NCBI RefSeq assembly: GCF_947648125.1
Contig: NZ_CANSMR010000039.1
Location: forward strand, 1-55,128
DNA: 55,128 bases
DNA from: an uncultured Bradyrhizobium sp.
Lineage (GTDB): Bacteria; Pseudomonadota; Alphaproteobacteria; Rhizobiales; Xanthobacteraceae
Reading direction: 5' to 3'
Below the pieces are notes generated by a model, which saw only the letters and a list, made by a program, of their open reading frames with translations, was not told where the DNA came from and made no database searches. Each line of letters opens with the position of its first letter. Position 1 is the stretch's first letter. The position numbers were made by a program, and so were the translations under genes. Below are positions 24,961 to 32,480 of this stretch, piece by piece.

Positions 24961-25632
24961 TTATTGCCGCACAAACATCAAGATCATGTTGTTGGCCGGC
25001 ATCTCGAAGCTGCCGGCGAGCTTCAGCCCGACACGCTCCGCAAGCGTCTCGAGATCGGCGATATCGCGCACGCCCCATTCAGCGTCGCGTTCGCGCAACG
25101 ACGTATCGAACACGGCGTTGCTGAGCGCGGTGTGCTTGCCGCCGCGCTTGAACGGGCCGTAGAGGAACAGCCGGCCGTCGGCGCGCAAATGCCGCGCGGC
25201 GCCGGCGAACAGGCCCTCGGCCACCCGCCACGGCGCGATGTGGATCACATTGGCGCAGAAGATCGCGAGCAGTTTGTCCGGACCTTTGCCGTCCGATGGC
25301 GCCGGCGACCAGGCTGGGTCGGACAGATCGATGGGCTGCGGCGGCTGGATGTTGGCAAGCCCGGCATGCGCGCGCCAGGCCTCGATGCTGCGCAGATGCG
25401 CGGCATGGAGGTCGCTCGGCCACCAAATGATGTCGGGCGTCCGATCGGCGAAATAGACGACATGCTGGCCGGTACCGCTGCCGGCCTCCAGCACATCGCC
25501 GGATTGGCCGGCAAGGTACTCCTTCAGCACCGCCCAGATCGGCTGGTGATTGCGGTAGAACGCTGCCGCGTCGAGCCGCCCGTCCGCCTCGACCGTGCCG
25601 TCCTTGCCGAACTCCACCACAAACTCCGCCAC
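24961..25632 (-). CDS. DUF938 family SAM-dependent methyltransferase-like protein
   Basis: A 223-residue protein matching the DUF938 pattern: early RNHQPIWAVLKEYL, then the SAM-binding EAGSGTGQH (residues 49-57), IIWWPSDLHAAHLRSIEAW, FCANVIHIAPW and FLYGPFKRGGKHT, with NNMILMF at the end. Related proteins occur in bacteria and in animals (METTL26). The substrate is unknown. It is divergent from the sox operon by about 170 bp, and no shared function is evident. Confidence 0.9.
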   Translation of the reverse strand: MAEFVVEFGKDGTVEADGRLDAAAFYRNHQPIWAVLKEYLAGQSGDVLEAGSGTGQHVVYFADRTPDIIWWPSDLHAAHLRSIEAWRAHAGLANIQPPQPIDLSDPAWSPAPSDGKGPDKLLAIFCANVIHIAPWRVAEGLFAGAARHLRADGRLFLYGPFKRGGKHTALSNAVFDTSLRERDAEWGVRDIADLETLAERVGLKLAGSFEMPANNMILMFVRQ

Positions 25633-25805
25633 TACGCTTCTCCTTCAGGGCTCAACCGCACAAACATGACAGGCGGACGGACCACCGCACTTCCATTAAC
25701 CCCGTCGCAACGCGCCTATTCTCCGAGTTGCCAGCCGATGGCCTTTGTGCTTTCCACTCTTTATATTGCGATGGGATCATCGAGATTGAAGCCCGGGAAA
25801 CGTCC

Positions 25806-26153
25806 TTGATCGCCACTTTCTCCAAGCCAGCCCTCGTTCTGGCGCTGCTGGCCGGCATTGCCGTGGCCGCACCCGCACAGGCCCAATCCGCCACCGAGGG
25901 CCAAAAGCTCGCCTTCGACCGCGGCAAGGGCAATTGCCTGACCTGCCATGTCATCAAAGGCGGCGAACTGCCCGGCACGATCGGCCCCGAATTGACCGGC
26001 CTCAGGGCGAAATACAACCGCGACGAGCTGATCGCGATCGTGACCGACGAGACCAGGCGCAACCCGCAAACGGTGATGCCACCGTTCGGCCGCAACCGGA
26101 TCTTGAGCGAGAAGGAAATCAGCGCGGTGGTGGACTTCCTGCAGACGCTGTGA
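25806..26153 (+). CDS. soxX: SoxX, c-type cytochrome of the SoxXA complex
   Basis: A 115-residue precursor (from a TTG start) with a Sec signal ending AAPAQAQ, one haem c site Cys44-Leu-Thr-Cys47-His48 (GNCLTCH), the GTIGPELTGL loop and the axial Met91 in VMPPFG. It pairs with SoxA to form the haem enzyme that attaches thiosulfate to SoxY. An ATG at 25728 would add 26 residues before the signal, which is less likely. It is the first gene of the sox cluster; soxY follows 32 bp later. Confidence 0.92.
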   Translation: MIATFSKPALVLALLAGIAVAAPAQAQSATEGQKLAFDRGKGNCLTCHVIKGGELPGTIGPELTGLRAKYNRDELIAIVTDETRRNPQTVMPPFGRNRILSEKEISAVVDFLQTL

Positions 26154-26185
26154 GGCCGCAACCGTCGCTTGAGGAGATTTTTTCG

Positions 26186-26680
26186 ATGAGCATCACGACC
26201 AGCGAATTTCTTGGGAGCCGCCGCCTGGTACTGAAGGGCGCGGGCGTCGCCGCACTGATCGGTCTTGGCGTCATTCCGTTCGACGTGCCGCAGGCGCTCG
26301 CCGCCGCCAACGACAAATATCCGGAAGAGGCGTTCAAGCAGAAGAACGAGGCCGACGCGATCAAGGCGCTCTACGGCAAGACCGCCGAGCCCTCGGACAA
26401 GGTCAAGATGGACGCACCCGAGATCGCCGAGAACGGCGCTGTGGTGCCGATCTCCGCCACCACGACGCTATCAGACGTCACCTCGATCTCGTTCCTGGTC
26501 AGCGAGAACCCGATCTCGCTGATCGCGACGTACAGGATTCCGGCCGGCACGCTGCCGAGCATCGCCAACCGCATCAAGATGGCCAAGACCAGCAACGTCA
26601 CCGTGATCGTCGAGGCCGGCGGCAAGCTCTACAGCGCGAGCAAGGAAATCAAGGTCACCGTCGGCGGCTGCGGCGGCTGA
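26186..26680 (+). CDS. soxY: SoxY, sulfur carrier subunit
   Basis: A 164-residue precursor. A twin-arginine-like signal (SRRLVLKGAGVAALIGLG, cleaved around LAAAN) is followed by the SoxY fold, and it ends with the carrier motif GGCGG whose Cys162 holds the sulfur substrate. With SoxZ it forms the carrier that cycles between SoxXA, SoxB and, where present, SoxCD. RBS GAGGAG at 26171. The Tat signal is consistent with SoxZ being exported together with folded SoxY. Confidence 0.96.
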   Translation: MSITTSEFLGSRRLVLKGAGVAALIGLGVIPFDVPQALAAANDKYPEEAFKQKNEADAIKALYGKTAEPSDKVKMDAPEIAENGAVVPISATTTLSDVTSISFLVSENPISLIATYRIPAGTLPSIANRIKMAKTSNVTVIVEAGGKLYSASKEIKVTVGGCGG

Positions 26681-26703
26681 GCTCAATCAGGGGATAAAAT
26701 CAG

Positions 26704-27015
26704 ATGGCATCGAGCATTCGCGTGCGCGCCACGTTAAACGGCGACACCACCGAGGTGCAGGCGCTGATCCAGCATCCGATGGATTCCGGCTTCGTCAAGG
26801 ACGCCAAGGGCGAGATCATCCCGCCGCATTTCATCCAGGTGCTGACCTTCGAGTATGACGGCAAGCCGGTGTTCGTCGCCGACTGGGGCGGCGGCGTCTC
26901 CAAGGACCCCTATGTCAAGTTCGCCTTCAAGGGCGGCAAGAAGGGCGACGACCTGAAGGTCAGCTGGGTCGACAACAAGGGCGCGACCGACACCACCACG
27001 GCGAAGATTCAATGA
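26704..27015 (+). CDS. soxZ: SoxZ, partner of SoxY
   Basis: A 103-residue protein of the SoxZ immunoglobulin-like family with no signal peptide of its own. It carries IRVRATLNGDTTEVQALIQHPMDSG (in parts: IRVRATLNGD, QALIQHPMDSGF) and ends GDDLKVSWVDNKGATDTTTA. It would leave the cell bound to SoxY. It overlaps soxA by 4 bp (ATGA). The length is normal. Confidence 0.96.
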   Translation: MASSIRVRATLNGDTTEVQALIQHPMDSGFVKDAKGEIIPPHFIQVLTFEYDGKPVFVADWGGGVSKDPYVKFAFKGGKKGDDLKVSWVDNKGATDTTTAKIQ

Positions 27016-27866
27016 CGCGGCGCTTCGCAATCCGCGCCACCACGCTTGCGCTCGGCCTGCTAGCGCTCGCGCCGGCCGCGCACGCAGCCGACAGCGTCGA
27101 TCCCGCCGCCGACAAGGCCGCGTTCCAGAAATTCTTCACCAGAAAATTCCCCAAGCTGAAGCTCGAGGATTTCGTCAACGGTCCCTATTCGATGAATGAG
27201 GACCTGCACAAGCAGTGGGAAGAGAAGGAACAGTTTCCGCCCTACGAGTTCTCGCTCGAAGCCGGCAAGGAAATGTTCTCGACGCCGTTCAAGAACGGCA
27301 AGACCTACGCCGACTGCTTCCCGAACAAGGGCATCGGCATCCGCCAGAACTACCCCTATTTCGACGAGAAGGAAGGCAAGGTCGTCACGCTCGAGCTCGC
27401 GCTCAACCGCTGCCGCGAGGCCAACGGCGAGGCGCCGTTCTCCTATGTGAAGGACGACATGGCGGCGCTCACCGCCTACATGGCCTTCACCTCGCGCGGC
27501 AAGCCGATGGACATCAAGATCCCGAACGATCCGCGTGCGCTGGAGGCCTATCAGAAGGGCAAGGAGTATTTCTACACCCGCCGCGGCCAGCTCAATTTCT
27601 CCTGCGCCACCTGCCACATCCAGAGCCCGGGCGAACGGATCCGCGCCGAGGTGCTGGCGCCGGCGCTCGGCATCCTGAACGCGATGCCGATCTATCGCTC
27701 GGAATGGTCAGGCATGGGCACGACCAGCCGCCGCTTCACCACCTGCAACAGCCAGATCCGCGGCGTGCCACTCAATCCGCAGGACGACGAGTACCGCAAC
27801 CTCGAATATTACCTGTCCTATGTCAGCAACGGCCTGCCGATTTCGGGTCCGGGAGCAAGGCCATGA
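27012..27866 (+). CDS. soxA: SoxA, mono-haem-type cytochrome subunit
   Basis: A 284-residue precursor with a Sec signal (cleavage near AHA-AD). Only one CxxCH is present, FSCATCHI (Cys198, Cys201, His202), so it is a mono-haem SoxA. The sites Cys102 and Cys134 probably replace the first haem with a disulfide. The catalytic cysteine ligand is Cys245 in TTCNSQIRG. With SoxX it catalyses oxidative linkage of thiosulfate to SoxY. ATG overlaps soxZ; soxK follows with a 4-bp overlap. Confidence 0.95.
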   Translation: MTRRFAIRATTLALGLLALAPAAHAADSVDPAADKAAFQKFFTRKFPKLKLEDFVNGPYSMNEDLHKQWEEKEQFPPYEFSLEAGKEMFSTPFKNGKTYADCFPNKGIGIRQNYPYFDEKEGKVVTLELALNRCREANGEAPFSYVKDDMAALTAYMAFTSRGKPMDIKIPNDPRALEAYQKGKEYFYTRRGQLNFSCATCHIQSPGERIRAEVLAPALGILNAMPIYRSEWSGMGTTSRRFTTCNSQIRGVPLNPQDDEYRNLEYYLSYVSNGLPISGPGARP

Positions 27867-28177
27867 GCGCGGCTATCAGAGCCATCTTCGCGGCATCGGC
27901 CCTGCTGATCGCAACGGCGACCGGCGCCCTCGCCGCCTCCGAGGCCGACTACAAGGCGGCCTACGCTGCGGCTGAGGCCGCCAACAAGGAAGCAGGCCTG
28001 CTGCGCAACCAGTGGACCACGACAGCCTCGACGCTCGCCGCCGCAAAAAAGGCCGGTGAGGCTGGTGATTTCGACACCGCAGTCGCCCAGGCCAAGGAGG
28101 CCGAGGCGCTGGCAAAGGCATCGATCTTCCAGGCCACCAGCGAAAAGGAACGCTGGAAGGACATGGAAGTTCGCTAA
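27863..28177 (+). CDS. soxK: SoxK/SAXB-like SoxXA-binding protein
   Basis: A 104-residue exported protein. Its signal runs to about residue 24 (TGALAAS). The mature part is almost all helix and alanine-rich (YAAAEAANKEAG, TLAAAKKAGEAGDFDTAVAQA). SoxK/SAXB proteins of this size and composition sit between soxA and soxB and form a three-part SoxAXK complex. The identification rests mainly on position and helical makeup, because the family is small and variable. A repeat follows before soxB. Confidence 0.72.
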   Translation: MSAAIRAIFAASALLIATATGALAASEADYKAAYAAAEAANKEAGLLRNQWTTTASTLAAAKKAGEAGDFDTAVAQAKEAEALAKASIFQATSEKERWKDMEVR

Positions 28178-28211
28178 AGAGTTTGGGATGGGGTTGAGCC
28201 GCGAGCTCCCT

Positions 28212-28350
28212 GCGCCCCCTCTCCCGCTTGCGGGGGAGGGTTGGGGTGGGGGTTTCGCCGCGATTCACCCCGTTCATTGTGTGGAAAGAGCCCCCACCCG
28301 TATCGCATCTGCGATGCGATACGACCTCCCCCGCAAGCGGGAGAGGTGAA
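28212..28350. repeat. CTCCCGCTTGCGGGGGAGGG palindromic repeat, copy 1
   Basis: Left arm CCCTCTCCCGCTTGCGGG and right arm CCCGCAAGCGGGAGAGG pair; inner GGGTTGGGGTGGGGG pairs with CCCCCACCCG. The first 53 bp (28211-28263) are identical to the copy at 33340 onward, and the centre differs. It lies inside the sox operon, between soxK and soxB. Confidence 0.92.
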
Positions 28351-28369
28351 GAGGGGTGCGGAGAGAGTG

Positions 28370-30118
28370 ATGATCATCCGCCGCCGGGATTTCCTGAGAG
28401 CTTCGGCTGCCGCAACGCTGACGGCCGGCCTGCCCCGCCTCGCGCGCAGCGCCGATACCGCCAGCGTCTACGACCTCGAACGCTTCGGCAACGCCCGCAT
28501 TCTGCACATGACCGACACGCATGCGCAGCTGAAGCCGGTGTTCTTCCGCGAGCCCGGCGTCAACATCGGCGTCGGCGCGATGGCCGGCCAGCCGCCGCAT
28601 CTGGTCGGCAAGGCGTTCCTCGACCGCTTCGGCATCCGGCCCGACAGCGCCGATGCCTATGCCTTTACCTGCGTCGAGTTCGAGAAGGCCGCGGTCCGCT
28701 TCGGCCGGCTCGGCGGCTTTGCCCATCTGAAGACGCTGATCGACAAGTTGCGCGCCGATGTCGGCGAGAAGCGCTCGATCCTGCTCGATGGCGGCGACCT
28801 CTGGCAGGGCACCGGGCTCGCCAACGCCATGAACGGCGCCGACATGGTGGAGGCCGCCAATTTGCTCGGCATCGAGGCGATGACCGGGCACTGGGAATTC
28901 ACCTATGGCGAACAGGTGCTGCGCGACAATCTCTCCCGCTTCAAGGGCGAATTCCTGGCGCAGAACGTGTTCCTGACCGAGGAAGCCGCGTTCAACGATG
29001 CCAAGGCGTTCGATCCGGCCTCGGGGCGGGTGTTCAAGCCGTCTATCATCAGGGAGATCGGCGGCCATCGCGTCGCGATCATCGGCCAGGCCTTCCCCTA
29101 TGTGCCGATCGCACACCCCAAGCGCTTCACGCCGGACTGGAAGTTCGGCATCCGCGACGAGGAGCTGCAAAAGCTCGTCGACGGCCATCGCAACAACGAC
29201 AAGGTCGAGGCGGTGATCCTGCTGTCGCATAACGGCATGGATGTCGACCTCAAGCTCGCCAGCCGCGTCACCGGCATCGACGTCATCCTCGGCGGCCACA
29301 CCCATGATGCGATCCCGATTCCGATCACGGTGACCAATGCCGGTGGCGTCACGCTGGTCACCAATGCCGGCTCCAACGGCAAGTTCATCGGCGTGCTCGA
29401 TCTCGACCTCGCCAAGGGCAAGGTCGCCAATGTCCGCTACCGCCTGCTGCCGGTGTTCGCCGAGCTCCTGAAGCCCGATCCCGCGATGCAGACGCTGATC
29501 GACAAGATGCGCGATCCGCATGTCGACGAGTGGAGCGACAAGCTCGGCACTGCCGATCGTCTGCTTTACCGCCGCGGCAATTTCTCCGGCACCGTCGACC
29601 AGCTGATCTGCGATGCGTTGCTGAACGAGCTCAACGCCGAGATCGCGTTGTCGCCCGGTTTTCGCTGGGGTCTCACCACGCTCGCCGGCCAGCCGCTGAC
29701 CATGGAAGACGTGCTGTCGGAGACCGCGATCACCTATCCCGAGACCTACGTCGCGACCATGACCGGCAGCCAGATCAAGGATGTGCTGGAAGACGTCTGC
29801 GACAATTTGTTCAACGTCGATCCCTATTATCAGCAGGGCGGCGATATGGTCCGCGTCGGCGGCCTCGCCTACACCTGCACGCCGGGCGAAAGCGTCGGCA
29901 AGCGCATCTCCGAGCTGAAGCTCGGCAACGGCAAGCATCTCGAAGCCGCCAAGCATTACAAGGTCGCGGGCTGGGCCTCGGTCAACCAGCAGAACGGCGC
30001 GCCGATCTGGGACGTGGTGGCCAAGCATCTGCGCTCCGGCCGGCCGCCGAACCGCGACGAACCCGGTGTGACGCTGAAAGGCGTCGAGGACAATCCGGGC
30101 ATTGCGAGGCACGGATGA
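28370..30118 (+). CDS. soxB: SoxB, thiosulfohydrolase
   Basis: A 582-residue precursor with a Tat signal (RRRDFLRASAAATLTAG). It belongs to the 5'-nucleotidase/metallophosphatase superfamily and hydrolyses the sulfonate group from SoxY-bound substrate using two Mn2+. Metal and catalytic motifs: MTDTHAQL (Asp49, His51), LLDGGDLWQGT, GHWEFTYG (with the His shared in the active site), LLSHNGMD and LGGHTHDA. The start at 28370 follows GGAGAGAG. Its stop overlaps the next gene (ATGA). Full-length and intact. Confidence 0.96.
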   Translation: MIIRRRDFLRASAAATLTAGLPRLARSADTASVYDLERFGNARILHMTDTHAQLKPVFFREPGVNIGVGAMAGQPPHLVGKAFLDRFGIRPDSADAYAFTCVEFEKAAVRFGRLGGFAHLKTLIDKLRADVGEKRSILLDGGDLWQGTGLANAMNGADMVEAANLLGIEAMTGHWEFTYGEQVLRDNLSRFKGEFLAQNVFLTEEAAFNDAKAFDPASGRVFKPSIIREIGGHRVAIIGQAFPYVPIAHPKRFTPDWKFGIRDEELQKLVDGHRNNDKVEAVILLSHNGMDVDLKLASRVTGIDVILGGHTHDAIPIPITVTNAGGVTLVTNAGSNGKFIGVLDLDLAKGKVANVRYRLLPVFAELLKPDPAMQTLIDKMRDPHVDEWSDKLGTADRLLYRRGNFSGTVDQLICDALLNELNAEIALSPGFRWGLTTLAGQPLTMEDVLSETAITYPETYVATMTGSQIKDVLEDVCDNLFNVDPYYQQGGDMVRVGGLAYTCTPGESVGKRISELKLGNGKHLEAAKHYKVAGWASVNQQNGAPIWDVVAKHLRSGRPPNRDEPGVTLKGVEDNPGIARHG

Positions 30119-30570
30119 GGCGACGCGCGTTCATCGCCGCGCTCGGCCTTGCGGCGATCGCGCTGGCAACGCCGCTCGCCCGCGCCCAGCTCGCGCCGTT
30201 GCAGGACAAGCCGTTCGCCGAGCACAAGGTCGTGCTACAGCTCTCCGACAACGATCCGAAGAAGCAGGGCCTCGTCATCAGCGTCGCCAACAATCTGATG
30301 AAGCATTACGACCCCGACAAGGTCGCGGTCGAGATCGTCGCCTTCGGCCCGGGCATCGACCTGCTCAAGCCCGACAATGCCAACCGCAAGCAGGTCGAGA
30401 GCCTGGTCGCGCAGGGCGCGCGGGTCGACATCTGCCTCAATACCGTCGACACGATCGAGCGCGACACCGGCAAGCGGCCGGACTACATCGCCGCCGCCAC
30501 CCCCGTGCAGGTCGGCGTCGCGCAGATTTTGCTTCTCACCGAGAACGGCTACACGCTGGTGAGGCCGTAG
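30115..30570 (+). CDS. Exported DsrE-like protein (first of two)
   Basis: A 151-residue protein with a twin-arginine-like N-terminus (MRRRAFIAALGLAAIALA) and a DsrE/DsrF fold. One conserved cysteine, Cys107 in VDICLNT, sits where DsrE-family proteins carry persulfide. It overlaps soxB by 4 bp, so it is translationally coupled to the sox operon. It would receive or deliver sulfane sulfur in the periplasm, where most DsrE proteins are not found. A homologous gene follows after an 83-bp repeat. Confidence 0.85.
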   Translation: MRRRAFIAALGLAAIALATPLARAQLAPLQDKPFAEHKVVLQLSDNDPKKQGLVISVANNLMKHYDPDKVAVEIVAFGPGIDLLKPDNANRKQVESLVAQGARVDICLNTVDTIERDTGKRPDYIAAATPVQVGVAQILLLTENGYTLVRP

Positions 30571-30578
30571 ACCTGCGC

Positions 30579-30661
30579 GTCATTGCGAGCGAAGCGAAGC
30601 AATCCATGTTTCGCCGCAGGGACAGAATGGATTGCTTCGTCGCTTCGCTCCTCGCAATGAC
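30579..30661. repeat. GTCATTGCGAGCGAAGCG palindromic repeat
   Basis: GTCATTGCGAGCGAAGCGAA opens and CGCTCCTCGCAATGAC closes; inner AAGCAATCCAT pairs with ATGGATTGCTT. This is a widespread REP-like design. It sits between the two dsrE-like genes, just after the stop of the first. Confidence 0.9.
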
Positions 30662-30697
30662 GAGATGAAAGCGGCGCTCACATTGAGAGACCTTCCC

Positions 30698-31141
30698 ATG
30701 CTTCGCCGTCTCGCCGCCGCCGCCGCGCTTTCGCTCGCCTTCGCAACCGGCGCACTCGCCGCCGACAAACCGCACCACATCGCGATCCAGGTCGACCAGA
30801 ACGACCCGCAGATCATGAATCTCGCGCTCAACAACGCGACCAACGTGATCGAATATTACCGCGCCAGGAACGAGGACGTGGACGTCGACATCATCACCTA
30901 CGGCCCCGGCCTGCACATGCTGCGCAGCGATACCTCGCCGGTGCAGGACCGCATCAGGCGGCTCAAGGATTTCGTCTTCCCGGGCAAGATCCAGTTCTCC
31001 GCCTGCAACAATACCAGGCAGGGCATGGAGAAGGCCGAGGGCCATACGATCTCCGTCGTCCCAGACGCCACCATCGTACCGTCGGGCGTGGTCCATCTGA
31101 TGGAGCTGCAGGAGCAGGGCTGGAGTTACGTCCGGCCGTAA
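30698..31141 (+). CDS. Exported DsrE-like protein (second of two)
   Basis: A 147-residue protein with a Sec signal ending TGALAA and the same fold as its upstream neighbour. The single conserved cysteine is Cys103 in FSACNNT. The two copies share the pattern of position and C-terminus (...YTLVRP versus ...WSYVRP), suggesting duplication. It probably carries sulfur alongside or in a complex with the first. The start at 30698 follows GAGAGACC. Confidence 0.83.
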   Translation: MLRRLAAAAALSLAFATGALAADKPHHIAIQVDQNDPQIMNLALNNATNVIEYYRARNEDVDVDIITYGPGLHMLRSDTSPVQDRIRRLKDFVFPGKIQFSACNNTRQGMEKAEGHTISVVPDATIVPSGVVHLMELQEQGWSYVRP

Positions 31142-31160
31142 GCGGCTTTCCCTATTGGTC

Positions 31161-31248
31161 CCGTCATCCCCAAAACCAACTCCGTCACCCCCGCGCAACG
31201 GCTTCGCCGTTGCGCGGGGGTGACGGTGATAGATTTTGGGGGTGACGG
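31161..31248. repeat. Nested palindromic repeat GTCATCCCCAAAA
   Basis: Outer arms CCGTCATCCCCAAAA and TTTTGGGGGTGACGG enclose a perfect 20-bp inner inverted repeat (31182-31201 and 31207-31226) with a CTTCG loop. The inner hairpin alone would be extremely stable. It follows the second dsrE-like gene and may end the sox transcript before the next promoter. Confidence 0.88.
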
Positions 31249-31277
31249 GACAGGAGTCGCACGGGGATGGATTTGCT

Positions 31278-31314
31278 TTGAATCGACCCTATCTATGGAA
31301 TAATATCCTCCATA
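31278..31314 (+). promoter_or_regulatory. Promoter with overlapping dyad upstream of the dioxygenase-rhodanese gene
   Basis: TTGAAT (31278-31283), 17 bp and TAATAT (31301-31306) form a near-consensus sigma-70 promoter. The dyad TATGGA/TCCATA (31294-31299 and 31309-31314) overlaps the -10 box. The predicted start is near 31313, about 30 nt before the ATG at 31345. A sulfane-sulfur-responsive repressor such as a SqrR/BigR-type protein is a plausible ligand, but none is encoded here. Confidence 0.6.
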
Positions 31315-31344
31315 CGACTCGACCCGGAGCACAGGTAAGCCGTC

Positions 31345-32385
31345 ATGATCTTTCGCCAGCTCTTCGACAGCGTGTCCGGCACCTATAGCTACCTGCTCGC
31401 AAGCCGCGCCGGCGGCGAAGCGCTGATCCTCGATCCGGTGCTGGAGAAGGCCGACCGCTACTGCAAGCTGCTGCAGGAACTCGACCTCCGGCTGGTGAAA
31501 GCCGTCGATACGCATCTCCACGCCGATCACGTCACCGGCCTCGGCGAGCTGCGTGACCGCACCCAGTGCATCACCATCATGGGCGAGCAGAGCAAGGCCG
31601 ACGTGGTGTCGATGCGCGTCTCCGACGGCGACAAGGTGACGATCGAGGGCCTCTGCCTCGAAGCCTTGTACACGCCCGGCCACACCGACGATTCCTATAG
31701 CTACCTGATGGGCGACCGCGTCTTCACCGGCGACACGCTGCTGATCCGCGGCACCGGCCGCACCGATTTCCAGAACGGCAGCGCGCGGGCGCAGTACGAC
31801 TCGATCTTCAACCGCCTGCTCAAGCTGCCCGAGGAAACGCTGGTGTTCCCGGCGCATGACTACAAGGGCGACACAGTCTCCACCATCGGCGAGGAGAAGC
31901 GCTACAATCCGCGGCTGCAGGTGAAATCGATCGACGACTATGTCGAGCTGATGAACAACCTCAATTTGCCGAACCCGAAGCTGATGGACGTCGTGGTGCC
32001 CGCCAACATGCATGTCGGCCTGCACCAGGACGAGCTGGCCAAGGAAGGCCTCTCCCTCAGCGCGCGCGATGCCATCGCGAGCCTCGGCCGGCCCGATATC
32101 CTGCTGGTCGATTTGCGCGAGAGCGGCGAGCGGGCCAAGCACGGCATGCTCCCCGGCGCGCTGCACGCGCCATATCCCGGGATTTGCGCCACCTTGGAGC
32201 CCGGCGGCATGCTGCGCGAAGTCGCGGCCGCAACCGGCCGCCGCGTCGTGTTCTTCTGCGCCTTCGGCGAACGTTCGGCGATGGCCGTTGCTGCCGCGAA
32301 GAAGGCGGGGCTGGCGAACACCGCCCATATCGAGGGCGGCATCGACGCGTGGAAGAAGGCCGGCGGGCCGGTGGTTCACGGGTGA
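31345..32385 (+). CDS. Persulfide dioxygenase-rhodanese fusion
   Basis: A 346-residue cytoplasmic protein. The N-terminal metallo-beta-lactamase domain has the ETHE1-type ligands (HLHADH: His57, His59, Asp61, His62; His113 in PGHTDD; Asp130 in FTGD; His171 in PAHDYKG). It would oxidise glutathione persulfide to sulfite. The C-terminal rhodanese domain (about 235-345) has active-site Cys305 in FCAFGERS, which would convert thiosulfate and thiols to persulfide. It has its own promoter after the sox genes and likely removes toxic persulfides formed during sulfur oxidation. Confidence 0.92.
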   Translation: MIFRQLFDSVSGTYSYLLASRAGGEALILDPVLEKADRYCKLLQELDLRLVKAVDTHLHADHVTGLGELRDRTQCITIMGEQSKADVVSMRVSDGDKVTIEGLCLEALYTPGHTDDSYSYLMGDRVFTGDTLLIRGTGRTDFQNGSARAQYDSIFNRLLKLPEETLVFPAHDYKGDTVSTIGEEKRYNPRLQVKSIDDYVELMNNLNLPNPKLMDVVVPANMHVGLHQDELAKEGLSLSARDAIASLGRPDILLVDLRESGERAKHGMLPGALHAPYPGICATLEPGGMLREVAAATGRRVVFFCAFGERSAMAVAAAKKAGLANTAHIEGGIDAWKKAGGPVVHG

Positions 32386-32389
32386 TTGC

Positions 32390-32476
32390 GTAGCCCGGAT
32401 GGAGCGCAGCGAAATCCGGGATCAATCTTTCCGCGGAATGACTTTCCCGGATTGCGCTTCGCTCCATCCGGGCTAC
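32390..32476. repeat. GTAGCCCGGATG palindromic repeat, copy 3 (convergent junction)
   Basis: GTAGCCCGGATGGAGCGCAG at the left pairs with CTTCGCTCCATCCGGGCTAC at the right, with inner AATCCGGG/CCCGGATT. It sits between the convergent dioxygenase-rhodanese and btuF genes. Unlike the other two copies, neither flanking stop codon lies inside it (stops at 32383-32385 and 32481-32483). Confidence 0.9.
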
Positions 32477-32480
32477 AGGA

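Noticed and set aside
28274-30112. A 612-codon frame on the minus strand over soxB
   Set aside because: Antisense shadow of soxB, which has complete catalytic motifs and operon context.
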